In this document: piece after piece, positions 14,673 to 26,460 of the stretch
Position numbering within the stretch: the stretch's first letter is position 1
How the letters are laid out: every line of letters starts with the position of its first letter
NCBI GenBank assembly: GCA_013398015.1
Contig: VZRR01006572.1
Location: 1 to 64,000 of the forward strand
Direction: 5' to 3'
Length of the DNA: 64,000 bases
Origin: Oreocharis arfaki
Lineage: Eukaryota; Chordata; Aves; Passeriformes; Paramythiidae
Notes under the pieces: generated by a model
The model's input: the letters and a program-made list of their open reading frames with translations, nothing else
Told to the model about the DNA's origin: nothing
Database searches by the model: none
Made by a program: the position numbers and the translations under genes

Positions 14673-14800
14673 GAGTCACAGAATGGTCTAGGTTGGAAGG
14701 AACATTGGAGATCATGTAGTTCCACCCTTCACACACCGTGGCAGCAACATTTTCCCATAGACCGGGTTTCCAGCCTGATTGTGAACACTTCCAGGGATGG
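14673..14800 (-). mobile_element. CR1 3'-end fragment, reverse orientation
   Basis: The segment begins with a CACAGAATGG tail-like word followed by 'ggttggaaggaacattggagatcat', the diagnostic CR1 3' terminal block. It ends near 'cttccagggatgg', which corresponds to the start of the CR1 3' UTR or the end of ORF2. Only about 130 bases remain and they are diverged, so this is an old fragment. Confidence 0.72.
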
Positions 14801-17800
14801 ATCAACAAGACTTGGGACTCCAGAGAATTGAATTTTCATTAATTTTCCATTCATGATGTAGCACTCATGATTTGGGCATAATTTTTCAATAAATTGTACA
14901 GATGAAAGGATAGTAACTCATACAGTATATCAAAACAACCACAATACTATATTTAAAAAATCATACTCTTCCTCACACTTGATTCCCCGTATTCTTTTCT
15001 CCCAAAAAATATAAAATCTGATAGGATCCCCTTTCAAATCTCTGTGAATTCTTCCAAAATTCTGAGGGAGTCCTGGTCTTAATAAGTGTATATTTTGAAA
15101 TATTCTAGCAAATTTTTCCCTTTCTAAAAAATTTAATTGCCTCTGGTCAGTGACTGCATTATTACCTATGAATGAGAAAACTGTGTAAATGTCTGTTATT
15201 GTGAAATTTAAAGTATTTAATATGAAATACTGTAAATTCTTGTAATAGTTAAAGAAGGTGCTTTCTTTCCTTGTTGAATAAACAGAAACACAGGATACAT
15301 GTTCTTGTTTACATTATAAGGACTCCATCTTATGAGTGTAACATAATTCTCACAGAAAGTAATACGTTTACTTTGATACTTTATCAAGTAAATTGCAATT
15401 AGTGGAAATGACATATTAAAATATTAGTACTACATGCTAAAATACGCCTTTTATTTTTAATGCCGTGAAACATAAAACCACTGGATAAACTTACATTCCC
15501 ACCTCTTCCCACATTACTGGATCCCTTCTATGCACTCCTTTGCTTGGCAGCGTGAAGTCAGAACTGGAAGATGTATACATCTAGAATAAAATTTGTTTGC
15601 AGCAGATACGTTAGCAAGCCTTGGAATGCATTTTATTTAAATGCATAAAATTTCCAATAGCTAAAAAAGAGAAGTGGCACTGCACACTCCATGATTTCAC
15701 ACTAAGCATAAGCATCTGTTTGGACTTCTGTAGGAGGGGATGTTCAGGCAAATTCTCAGTCTTTTTCTTCCTTCCCCATATATTTTATGCTTTAGATTCA
15801 CTGTATTAATTTGGGTTTAAGGTACTCCCCAGGATCTTCATGCTGCCCTTCCCACGGCAGCAAATCTTGGTGCTGGCTTTGTACCATGAATATGATCAGA
15901 GTTTCTAGTCCAGAAACAGGAAAGAAACAGATATTTACCCAAGAATCCAGAATTACAAATATCAAACAAAACCACTGATCCAAGCTCCACAAACACTTTG
16001 TAAATCCTTAGTCAGATTGAATCAGAACAGGAGAAATTTAAATGAGTTTAGGCTTAAAAGATACTCTTTGACTGCTCACTCATACTCTTGTCAGTTCTGT
16101 CAGTTAATCCAGTTACTCAAAGTTGAATGATAAAAGTGTTCAAACATTGTAGCTGAGGTTTGAAAATATTTTCAGCAGTAGCCTTATTTTATTTCACTTT
16201 TAATTCATGTTTAGTTGATTTGTTTCACTCTGAAGACGGCACTAAATCAAGTGCTGAAAATGTATGAACATACAATATTCTAAAAGGAAATAAAATAATT
16301 ACTGAATAACAATTAATGAATAAATCAATAAAATACATGAACACACTGAAAATCCTTATGGTAAAAACACATTTCTACTGCAAAATAAAGTTTCCTGTCA
16401 AGGGAAGGCCACAGAGAAGTGGCCTTAACCACAAAGTATTTTCTGAAGAAAATCTGGAAGTGGCAGTAATGTTTCCATGATGGAAAACTATAGCCTACTA
16501 TGTTTACAGCAATATGGGAAATAATCAGCAGCAAGAAAGTGGGGCTGAGATTATGCCAAGTTATTTTGTTGCAGTAACATCAGTACGACCTAAAGCCTAC
16601 TCTGTAAAAGAAGGGCTTTTATCACAGTTAGTGTAAACATGATGTAGGAGGTAAAAGAATTTTGATAAAATTATTTTTATCAAAATGATTTGGATATGGA
16701 TTTTGATTTTCATGTACATTTGGGAACTGACAGTGTCCAGGTGCAAGCTTCAGTGATTCTGCACATCTGTACCCTCTGCTTTGAGGCATAAATTGTAGCA
16801 CTGAACCCTCAAGTACAATTACTAAACCAACTGCCTACATTGGGGGCCTTGCTCTAAGGAAAGTGATTTATTTTTACTTGCAACTGCATGATCAGGCAAG
16901 TAATGACATACAACCATCTTAATGGAAAATATTTTAGGAAATAAAAATTAACATGGAGGATTAAATGATAAAAAAGACTGACAGATAACAGAATATATTA
17001 AAAAAGCACATATTCAGAACTCGTGGTGTTGTACTCATACTGTAAACAGGGAAATCTGGCAAACATCTTGGTGAGGAGCTTGTACTCTGCAGTGTGTCTG
17101 GGCTTCCATGCCAAAACTTATTTAGAGGCTCCAGTTCTGATTGAAGCAACCAGTTTGTTTTCAAAGTGAGATATGAACAGCGCAGATAACTCTCCCTGAG
17201 GACTTTGCAACTCACAAACTTAAAAAAATTTAATTTAAAAATGTACTGCAAATGCATTTATGCTTTGAAATTTTCTCCATTCCAAGGTTATCTAATGCAC
17301 CATTTCTCAGGTGAAGTTTTTAAACACTTGAAATCTGGATTTTTTTCAAATATTCAAAATATCTGAAGTACTTTATTTTTTACAGAGCTGGGATCACTGG
17401 TGTCCTGCACAGCAACACATTTAGTTGTTTTATCTCACTTTTGGCAGAAGAGCCCTCTTGTAAAATTTAGTTTGTACACCAGGCAATAATTGGAATCAGT
17501 GTACCAAGAATCCTAAATAGTTTACCAATTAGTGAGTTCAACTAGAGATGTTGTAATTATTTTATTGTCATGTCTGCTTTCTTTTCACACTTTTATAAGC
17601 TAGCTGTTAATATTAGCATTAATATTCCTAAATGAGGATAATGTACCAAAAATGTGTATATATTCACAGGCCTAAACCCATGTATTGTTCTTGTAAAAGG
17701 AATGCTACTGAATTTTTATAAGAAATTTATGCACCCAAATGCAAGTAAATTATTTTGAAAAATTACTCAAAAGAACTACCACTGTGTCCTTCATATTAAG

Positions 17801-20800
17801 GTAGTAAACCACATACTCTACAAACTGCACTTGTAGCAGTTAGACAGATGTAAAATGGATTATAATAAAGAAAACTAAGAATTGCTGATATTTAATAAAG
17901 GTGATTACAAATCTTTGCTGATTAAATTTTGCAAACTGCTCTGTCCACTAATGAGCACACAAGCTGATTTAGTAGAATTAGTCCTTTGTATTCGGCCGAG
18001 TAATACATCCCTCTTTGTGTTGAAGGGACAAAAGAGAAATGTCATCAGGAGCTGTCTGCCTGCACACACAAACACACTCTATAGAAATTGCCATGTTATT
18101 GGAAGCATGGAGGAATGCCACTAGGAAAGCACAGGAAACCCAAGCCAAGATTTGAGATAGCTAAATTCTTTAATCAGACATTTTCATTCAGATTTGAGAG
18201 GGGTACTTCAAAAGCCCCTGTTTTGCTGCTGCCTGTTAAAAGCGCCTATGGCATTCTTTATGATTATTAGTGAAACAGAAATTAAATAACAACTGACCCG
18301 TACAGTGCTCACTGGAGTCACATGTCCTGGAGACCCAGATACTGCGACTGCATCGCTCTGTGTGATGAGCGGCACGTACATACCCACTTAGGATGTGCTC
18401 GGGAGTGCCAGCGCAGATGCATGAAGGAAATTTGATGAAACTTCCTAAACTGATGCCATGCTAAGAATGAATGTTCTTGTTTTCTGTTTCAAACAATATA
18501 TGACTTGTTTGCAAGCTTCACTGTTCGATTAAAAAAAACAACAAACTGATGATGTCTCATCAATGTTTACTAGAAACAGATGAATAGAAGAGAATCCTGA
18601 AAGATTCAAAATGCCTCTTAAAAGAAGTCATAGGAAATAAAGCATTGCCCTTAAGTAGATGTACATTAAGTAGATGTACAAGACTCTCTCAGATATGGAA
18701 AAAACACAACCATGCGTTCATTAACATGCAAAAGATACATCAACATCCTAACACCAGACAACCTAAATCTGCTAACAGCAATATGCAGTAAGAGCATTGT
18801 TTCTTGGGAAGAATATTTTTAATTACTTAAATTATTTGTAAAAAAATTTCAGTGACATAGGTGTTAACACAAACTCAAAGTGATTATCAAATTGTCAATG
18901 ACATTGACCCCTACCTCTGTTTTCAGCAGCAAACTATACAATGTTAGCACTAAATTCCTACTGTTCTGACTCAGGCAGCACTCTACCCTTTTGTGGAGTT
19001 CTGGAAGCTTAGAAAAAGAAGTCTGTTGTTTGAAGATGCCTAGACATTGAAGTGTTATAATTAATAATTTCTATTGTTTAACTGGTCAAGTGTGTTTAAA
19101 AAAGCCAAAGGTTGTTGCTGTTCTACGTGTATCTCTTCTGCCTAAATATATGCTACCACATAATGTATGTCATAAGTATTAATTCCATCCAGGCTTTCCA
19201 AACTATATTTTTTGTATAAGATACAAAATGTGGGTTGTAATTTCCTCATTTCTTAATGCTCTCTAATAAATGGCATTTGAAAGTGTTCTGTGGCAGTTGT
19301 TAGAGAAGCACTTGGTATCTTTTATTCTTCTCCTTTGCAGAAAAATGATGTTTCATCATTTCAAGTGCACACACAGAGGATCTTAGAAGAGTTAGTCTTC
19401 AGCTATTAGTTTCTCCCTCTAACAGTAACTCAAAACTTTGCATGGTTGCTTTATATAACAAAATGAATAAAATTCAGGTTTCCTGATAAGCTGACATGTG
19501 GTTGCAAAACTAGTGCCTGCACAGCTCCAGTCTCAACGTTGTTTTCTCAAAACTACCCCTTTGCAGAACAATGGTTTTCACCAGCAGATAAAAGTTTGCT
19601 GCCACTACTTCTCCACACACAACCTAGAAAACTCTCTTTGAAAGCACCCTTTCTGCTTCCAGAGATGTCCATTTCTGAAAAGCTGAGTTCAGCACTCGCC
19701 TCTGCAGGACCACCTCTGCCCATCCTAAATGTTTCCTTGACACAAGAGAAAACGAACATGTAGGAAGCAAAATCAGATAGATGTTGGTGAAGGTCTTGAA
19801 AAGCAGTTGAACACCGGTCAGGCATGAGGCACTTTCATTAAAATTTTGTGAAGGCCCTATTTAAAAGTGTCTCTGCACGGAAGCTCAATATTGCCATTGT
19901 TCAGTGGGATTTAACATTTTTCTCTGTTGGGCTCGATGAAGGAGATGGACATTGGGCTTCCCTACACCAGACAAGCTCCAGTGAGGACTGTCCTTCTCTA
20001 TTACCATCAAACTTTTCAAAATGAAGTGAACCTAAAATATAACAACATCTTTAGGCAGACAAATGAGAGTCTGGCTATTGAATTTTCATTCATAGAGGCT
20101 TGTCCAAATAATAACCCTCTTGTCTGCAGTCACTTTCTTATGAATGACTTAATTTAAGATGATTTCAGAGGCAGAAAATTAAATCATTCACAGTGAATAG
20201 ATCTTCTAATAACAAGACACGTTCATTTCAGAGGCAGCAGTGTTGTCAGTACTTGGGCATAATTGGGACTAGAAATTGGTAATTTTGCTATAAAGCAGCT
20301 AACCCAACAATAGAGACTTTTAAAATAGACTTAATATTGACTCAGGCTGTTTACTTGAAAACTTTCACCAGCTACATGACATTTTGATTCGCTAAGTATT
20401 AATGCCCACAGGGTCTAGGGTAAGTCTTGTTTTCTGACCAGTCACTTCCCCTAGTTATTCATACTCTCTTAGCTGAATCGTGGTGGAAGCAAATTTATCT
20501 TCTGGGATTTTAGAAAAGTTACCTTAAAAGAACCCTTAATGCAAAACACAATCCTACTGTAACCTAAGTTGTAGGGGAGGGTAGTGTGGGAAGCCAGTGT
20601 TTTTAGTAAAATAATTGAGTACCATAAAAAGTCCATGGGAATGTGAACAAAACATATTAAAAACAATATTAAGTGATTGAAAGGTCAAACTTAAGATAAA
20701 CATCTGAAAGCAAGACACTTCAAAGTGTCACTTTGTCAGTTGCACTTCAAAAAACTGACAGTCAGCATTTCCTTTTAAAACGTATTTCTCTTTAGCTCTT

Positions 20801-22757
20801 TCTCTTCAAGATGGAGTAAGCTCAGGAATTTGGAATTTCCTTTGCGTCCCTTCCCTTGTCATGATTCCATTAAAGGTATTATGTTTGTCTTGTAAGTGGT
20901 TCATAGGTTCTTTAGAAATATTATTACCTCAGACAAGCGACTTTTTTTTCTTTTTAGCACCATAACGTCACAGCAGGAGGTGCAGTGCGGCGAACAGTTA
21001 CTAAAAAATGTCCCAGGTCATTCATAGCCACTGGGGACCTAGGAAACCACAATACTAAAAAGCCATAGGGTCATGGTTGGTTTAAACCCTGAACTGCAGA
21101 GGTGATCTTTCACATCCTTTTCTATTGTCATTCAGGCAAGTTTCTGGACAGCACATTCCAGAGTTTCCCAATCTCCTCACACAGAGAGAGGTTGGCCTAA
21201 CAATAAACTTGTATCATCCATATTACACCCATTTCCTAGTTTGTATGTCTTGCTTTATCTTCTGATCAGCCATTAACCAAAAAAAGGTCAGAAATCACCT
21301 ATTTTTTCCTTTTCTAGTTCTTTTTCCTTACCAGATATGTACTGTCTTTTAGCTCACTATTGCATATAAATAAAACAAAGAGGACTGCTTCTTATGTTCT
21401 AAAGCAAAGTGAGGAGCACAGTAGCAAGTTTAGCTGAAGGAAAAACGAAGAACAAAACATAACAGCATGACTGTTGCACTTCATCATTTCTTTAGAGTTC
21501 CTTCCACTGGAGAAGTTACTCTAGATGACCCACCAGCCAAGTCAAAATTTGTATAAAAAGAATCAGAAAGATTCATTGATCAAGAGCTTCAAAGGCTGTG
21601 TTAGGGATGCACAGGCCTTCACCCAAGCTCCATGTCAGGCTCCGGCACAGATCATATGATGGTGTCTGGACCAGCACTCATTTGGTCAGCGTGTCCCAGG
21701 AACAATGCTGGGTTTGAGTTTCCATTGGGAATACAAATATTGAACCTTTACTCACTCCCAGAACTTGAAAAAAGCAGATTAGGGATGTGAAACCAGTTCT
21801 CTTCAGATAGCTCCTTTTTTGTTCCGTCCAAAAATATTGTCCGAGTATAACAAAGAGAGGACTTAGCCTGTTGGGAAAGGCAGGCACTACAGATTGGAAG
21901 CAGTTTCTCTGATGGAGCTACAGACTTGCTGAGAATCTCAGATGAACAGCCATAAGCCTGTGATGACTCTGCATCCCAGGCTCAGATTTCTCCGGACTCA
22001 CTGAGCATCTGTCACTTGTTTGTAAGCACTAGGTCTGCCACACACAGAACATATCTGATTCTGCTGGCAGTGTATGTGCAGCTGTCTGACACATACAAGA
22101 TGTGCTGGATCCACCCTCCAGTCCTGCATAGTATGTGTACCTCACTTTCATCCAAAGCGAAAGAGCCCGGAGTGGATGATCAGAGACATTAAGGAAGAGA
22201 CTTAAGAGACGTTGCTGTATAAGTAACCTTATTCATGTAAAGCAGCGAATCTTCAGACTTTATAAAAGGCAAACATATTATGGGAAAATATTAAGAGTAC
22301 TCCATCCTCTTGAAAAGCGCTCTTCAAACACTGCTCTCTGATCCTGCTTTTAATTGCACTAATTGACATACTAGTCTGGGAGAGGAATTTGGCCATTTGC
22401 TGGCATTTCTTTTTTGATCCTTATTTATCTACTAGCCTGAAACCAAAGGTATTCAAAAAATATTCTGTTGAACGTTAAAATGGTTTAATATAAATTACAT
22501 GAATTTTAGTATTTCATTATCTTCCTCAGTGAATAACATTTCAACACTTACAGAAACTAGTATTTTTTTCTATACTTTTCACTGTCTATATCATAGGATA
22601 TGACAGTTGGAATGTGACAACACATAGTCATCATTTCCTTGTGTATCATAGGATTTTGACATTTGCAAATTGTATAACAAATAAAGCCAAACAATTTAAT
22701 AAATAAAACCCTATGATTATTTCTTGATGTTTTAGCAGTAAGTTTTAATCATGATGT
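14801..22757. other. Intergenic, no gene recognised
   Basis: I see only short random-looking open frames and A/T-rich sequence. A 15-base tandem duplication lies at 18,651-18,680. A relatively G+C- and CpG-rich patch lies at about 18,296-18,420. The segment 21,061-21,210 has a feel of an old interspersed repeat, but I could not assign a family. Confidence 0.55.
18651..18680. repeat. 15-bp direct tandem repeat, two copies
   Basis: Two identical adjoining copies of TTAAGTAGATGTACA. A minor slippage duplication. Confidence 0.9.
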
Positions 22758-22858
22758 CATAGAATTCTTTAGGTTTTAAGTCAGTCCTGGAGACAATCTA
22801 TTCTGAAACCTGGCTTAAAGCAGAACCAGTTCTAACATTAGATGAAGTTGCTGAGTTT
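22758..22858 (-). mobile_element. Old CR1 3'-end fragment, reverse orientation
   Basis: It starts with CATAGAATTCTTTAGGTT and continues with diverged matches to the CR1 terminal block ('cctggagacaatctattctgaa', then a 'gcttaaagcag' word and 'gttgctgag'). The order of words is the CR1 3' UTR order on the minus strand. Divergence is high, so the family call is probable rather than certain. Confidence 0.6.
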
Positions 22859-25474
22859 TTAAGATCTCCAATGATAGCGTTACATGGCAATTTGGTGGGA
22901 TAAACACAAAAACAGATATATCTGAAGTTACTATGAACAGGATGGACGCAGCATCTGACCAATGATTTCTGTTCAAGATATTTGTTGTGCCACGCATACT
23001 CGTCACACGCTCACAAATCAGGTCCCAATTCCTCAGATCCAGCCAGCACAGAACTGCATCATGAATGAGGCAATCACTGCCCGCTCAGTGCCGGGGTCCT
23101 GTCTGGTAGCTTGGCCTCAACTGTTCCACTGCTGACTCTGCCTTTGCCATGTTGGGACATCCTTTCATGCTATTTCCCTCTACCCACCCACTAGGGACTG
23201 CTGTCTTAATTATTTATTGCTTTCTAACTTAGATTGTAAACATAGGCTGTCAATGGCCTTGCTAATCACATAGCCCCAGGCAAACTTCTTTGACTTTCTG
23301 CTTAGCTAAGACCAATTACTAAATGCCCCTAGGGACTCTCCACCCTCTAGTGTCCTGCCACCGAATGTTACAGAAAGTGTGAAGCTAAGCAGCAGTTACA
23401 TAAGAAGGTTGATCTGTGCTTCTTTGTTTTCCAGATCATACTGTACTAACATAGCCAGAGCCGGGCAGCTGCAGTCAAGGTCCCATTTGCAGCGATTTTT
23501 TGTTACACTTTTAAATTATTGGCTTTTCTTTTTCCTCTTTATATCCAGACAAAATTTCTTTTGTAATTTGTAGCACTGTCTCTTATTTTTTATTGAGAAC
23601 CTCTGAGAAGAGTCTGGTTTTGGTTTCTCTACAGCTGCTGTAAGGCAAAGAGGTGAATTTCAGTAGAAAGCGTTATTAACCCAGACACATCTGCCTGAAA
23701 CAGTCAATTAGAGCCAGAAACATTAGAATACTGCAACCCTCATGTTTCTCAGATGTTTTCAAAATTTACTGTTTAATGGAAATGACTCAGGCTGCTAATG
23801 CATATCTTCAGTGATGGTGGTAAAATAGGTAATTGGTTGCAGGTGGAGGGAATTACATATACAGCAAGTATGATAATTATTCTCATGTGACCTCATCAAG
23901 CTCTTTTAGCTTCCTACAAAGTATTTTATCTCGTTCTAAAAAAAAGTTGCTAATAATTACTCACTTAATGGTAGCACTGTGAGAGATAAATAACTAAAGT
24001 TCATTTACTAGTTTTGAAAACGAAAGTTGCCATTTAAGGGCTAAGTATAAATGTATAGTCAAAATACCCTAATATTTTCCCATCTCTGTTGTTAAACCTT
24101 AAGGTTGAAAGCAACAAATAATAAAATTTTCTTTTGCTTGAGTTAATGAAGCCAAGTTTATGTGCCAAGTTCACCTGGAAAGACAGTTCTGAAGACAAGT
24201 CACAACAAGCCACAGGATTTCCATAAGAATACAGAAAGAGATTCTCCACTGAAGGAGTTTTATGTTGGATCAAAAGGGTTATACCTAAGCAGCTATGTCT
24301 TGAATCAACATGTTCGGTAACTACAAAAAATTAAAGCAATAAAGTTATTTATTTTCAATGAACTTATATTGCAATACATGATTGAGTGTGGACAATGATT
24401 AGGACCATAATCACATGGAGATAGCTAAGGAAAGAAGCTAATTCGAAATGCATTTGAATTAAACTGAAATACAGTCTATTCAGGTTCTGGGAATAGAAAG
24501 ATAACATTTCAGAGAATTATTTTTATCTCTCCAGGAACACTGTAACTGAATGAGATCTATGTTCTCCCTAGTCCTCCAGCAGTGCCAGAATCTGACTATG
24601 GAATATATTTGTAATGCCTCCTGTCCACAGACGACAGCATCAGACTGTTCGTCTGTAACTTGTAACCTGAAGCAAGGCATATAGATCTTTATTTAATTTC
24701 AATTTATTATCAATTCTAATAACAAATCATTTCTTCTTTTACTTTTTGATGTAAGCAGCCTAAAACAGGATTCATTTCACTCATATAGCAAACCGAAACT
24801 TCAGTCATTCACTTGTCTAAATGACTGAAAATAGATATCCCAAAGAACAGTCAACATTTAGAAGGCAGAAGAAAAGATTTAAGGTGCTCATTGAAATTTA
24901 CTTTAAATTGGTATAATTTAGTATAAATGGTAACATAGCCATTGCTGAAAAGAATAATCATACCATGCATGCACAATCACATAAATGCTTGTACAGATTT
25001 CTACATGCTTCTCACCTCTGATTACAACTGAATATAATAAAAAATCTCAAGTGTCCAGATCATGTAAAAATTTTGCAGTCAGTTGCAGATTCCTGTCCTG
25101 CTGTGTTGGATATCTTCTCACTTGCCTTGAAACCTGACATTAGAGCATGTCCACAACACAATACAGGGAGGATGAATAAATATTTAGACCAAGTACTAAA
25201 AGCAAATTAGCTTTGATGACATGGAGTTTTGATGCGACCGGAGCCCTCACTGCTTGTGCTCTGCAGAAGGTACTTGTAACTAAGCTTATTTATGCCTACA
25301 TGAACTGTACCACAGCTCTGGAATGGAGAAGCAGAGATAACATTGATGTATCTTGAGAATACTGTAACCGGCCAAAGTTCAGTTTTTGCCACCTGAATAT
25401 TCCCCAAAGACTAGAGACAATAAATGTATTGAGACAACAAGGCTGTACAAAAGCACCATAAAAACTGTCTTATC
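22859..25474. other. Intergenic, nothing recognised
   Basis: This is AT-rich sequence with short open frames below 80 codons. No exon, RNA gene or named repeat was recognised by eye. Confidence 0.5.
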
Positions 25475-26232
25475 AGAAGGTTGTCATTTATAAAATTCAG
25501 AACCATGTCCCTAAATGCCATATCTACAAGTCTTCTAAATACCTTCAAGGACAGTGGCTCCATCCCTTTCCTAGGCAGCCTGTTCTGGTGCTTCACAACC
25601 CTTCGGTGAAGAAAGTTTTCCTAATATCCAGTCTAAACCTTCCCTGGTGCAACTTGAGACCATTTCCTCTCCTCCTGTCACTTGTTTGGGAGAAGAGACT
25701 GACTTGCCTTGCTACAACCTCCTTTCAGGCACTTGTAGAGAGTGAGACGATCCCTTCAAGCCCTGTTTTCTCCATGCTAAGCACCCTCAGGTTCCTCAGC
25801 CACTCCTCATCAGACTTGTGCTCCAGACCTTTCACCAGCTTTGGTGCCTTTCTCTGGACCCACTCCAGCACCCCAATGTCATTCCTGCAGTGAGAGGCCA
25901 AAAACTCAACACAGGGTTTGAGTTTTGTCCTCCCCAGTGCCAAGTACATGGGGACAGTGGTTGCCCTGACCCTGCTGGCCACACTATTTTTGACACAGGC
26001 CAGGATGCCATTGGCCTTCTTGGCCATCTGGCCACACCCTGTCTCATGTCCAGCTGGTTGTGGATCAGCACCCCCAGGTCCTTTCCTGCCACACAGGAAA
26101 GGGTCACTTTTTTTTCCAGCCACTTTTCCCCAGCCTGTAACGCTGGGCTTGTTGTGACCCAAGGGCTGGACCCAGCACTTTGCTGTGTTGAACCTCACAT
26201 TGCTGGCCTCAGCTCATCCGTGCAGACGTCAT
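25475..26232 (-). mobile_element. CR1 LINE, 3' portion, reverse orientation
   Basis: Reading the minus strand gives decayed CR1 ORF2 C-terminal sequence: MRFNTAKCW near the 5' side, then MAKKANGILACVKNSVASR, then the LEWVQRKAPKLVKGLEH block, ending NRLPRKGMEPLSLKVF close to the 3' side. The + strand shows the familiar reverse-complement words 'ccatcccttt' and 'agcctgttctggtgcttcacaaccc'. The extreme 3' tail is diverged, so the left boundary is approximate. Its 5' end abuts an oppositely oriented piece of the same element type at 26,240-26,460. Confidence 0.9.
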
Positions 26233-26239
26233 GACCCCA

Positions 26240-26460
26240 AAGAGTTACAGTGAATCCAATTAAATCTAGTTGGTCCCCGGTCACGAGTGGTGCTCTCCTG
26301 GGCTCTGTGCTGGGGCCAGTCCTGCTTAATATCTTTATCGATGACCTGGATGAGGGGACTGAGTGTCCCTCAGTCTGTTTGCAGGTGACTTTGAGTTGGA
26401 TGGGAATGCTGATCTGCTAGAGGCTGGGGGAGGCTCTGCAGAGGGATCTGAACAGGCAAA
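26240..26460 (+). mobile_element. CR1 LINE, inverted 5' portion
   Basis: The + strand reads CR1 reverse-transcriptase sequence. A 'ccggtcacgagtggtg' block leads into GSVLGPVL and then IFIDDLDEG, followed after a frame break by the EALQRDLNR block. This stops exactly where the neighbouring minus-strand CR1 begins (just before MRFNTAK). The two pieces are therefore consecutive parts of one element in opposite orientations. The right edge at about 26,460 is where the match to CR1 words ends. Confidence 0.82.

Noticed and set aside
25588..26234. Open frames of 100-157 codons around the second CR1
   Set aside because: They are decayed CR1 ORF2 or its antisense and not host genes.
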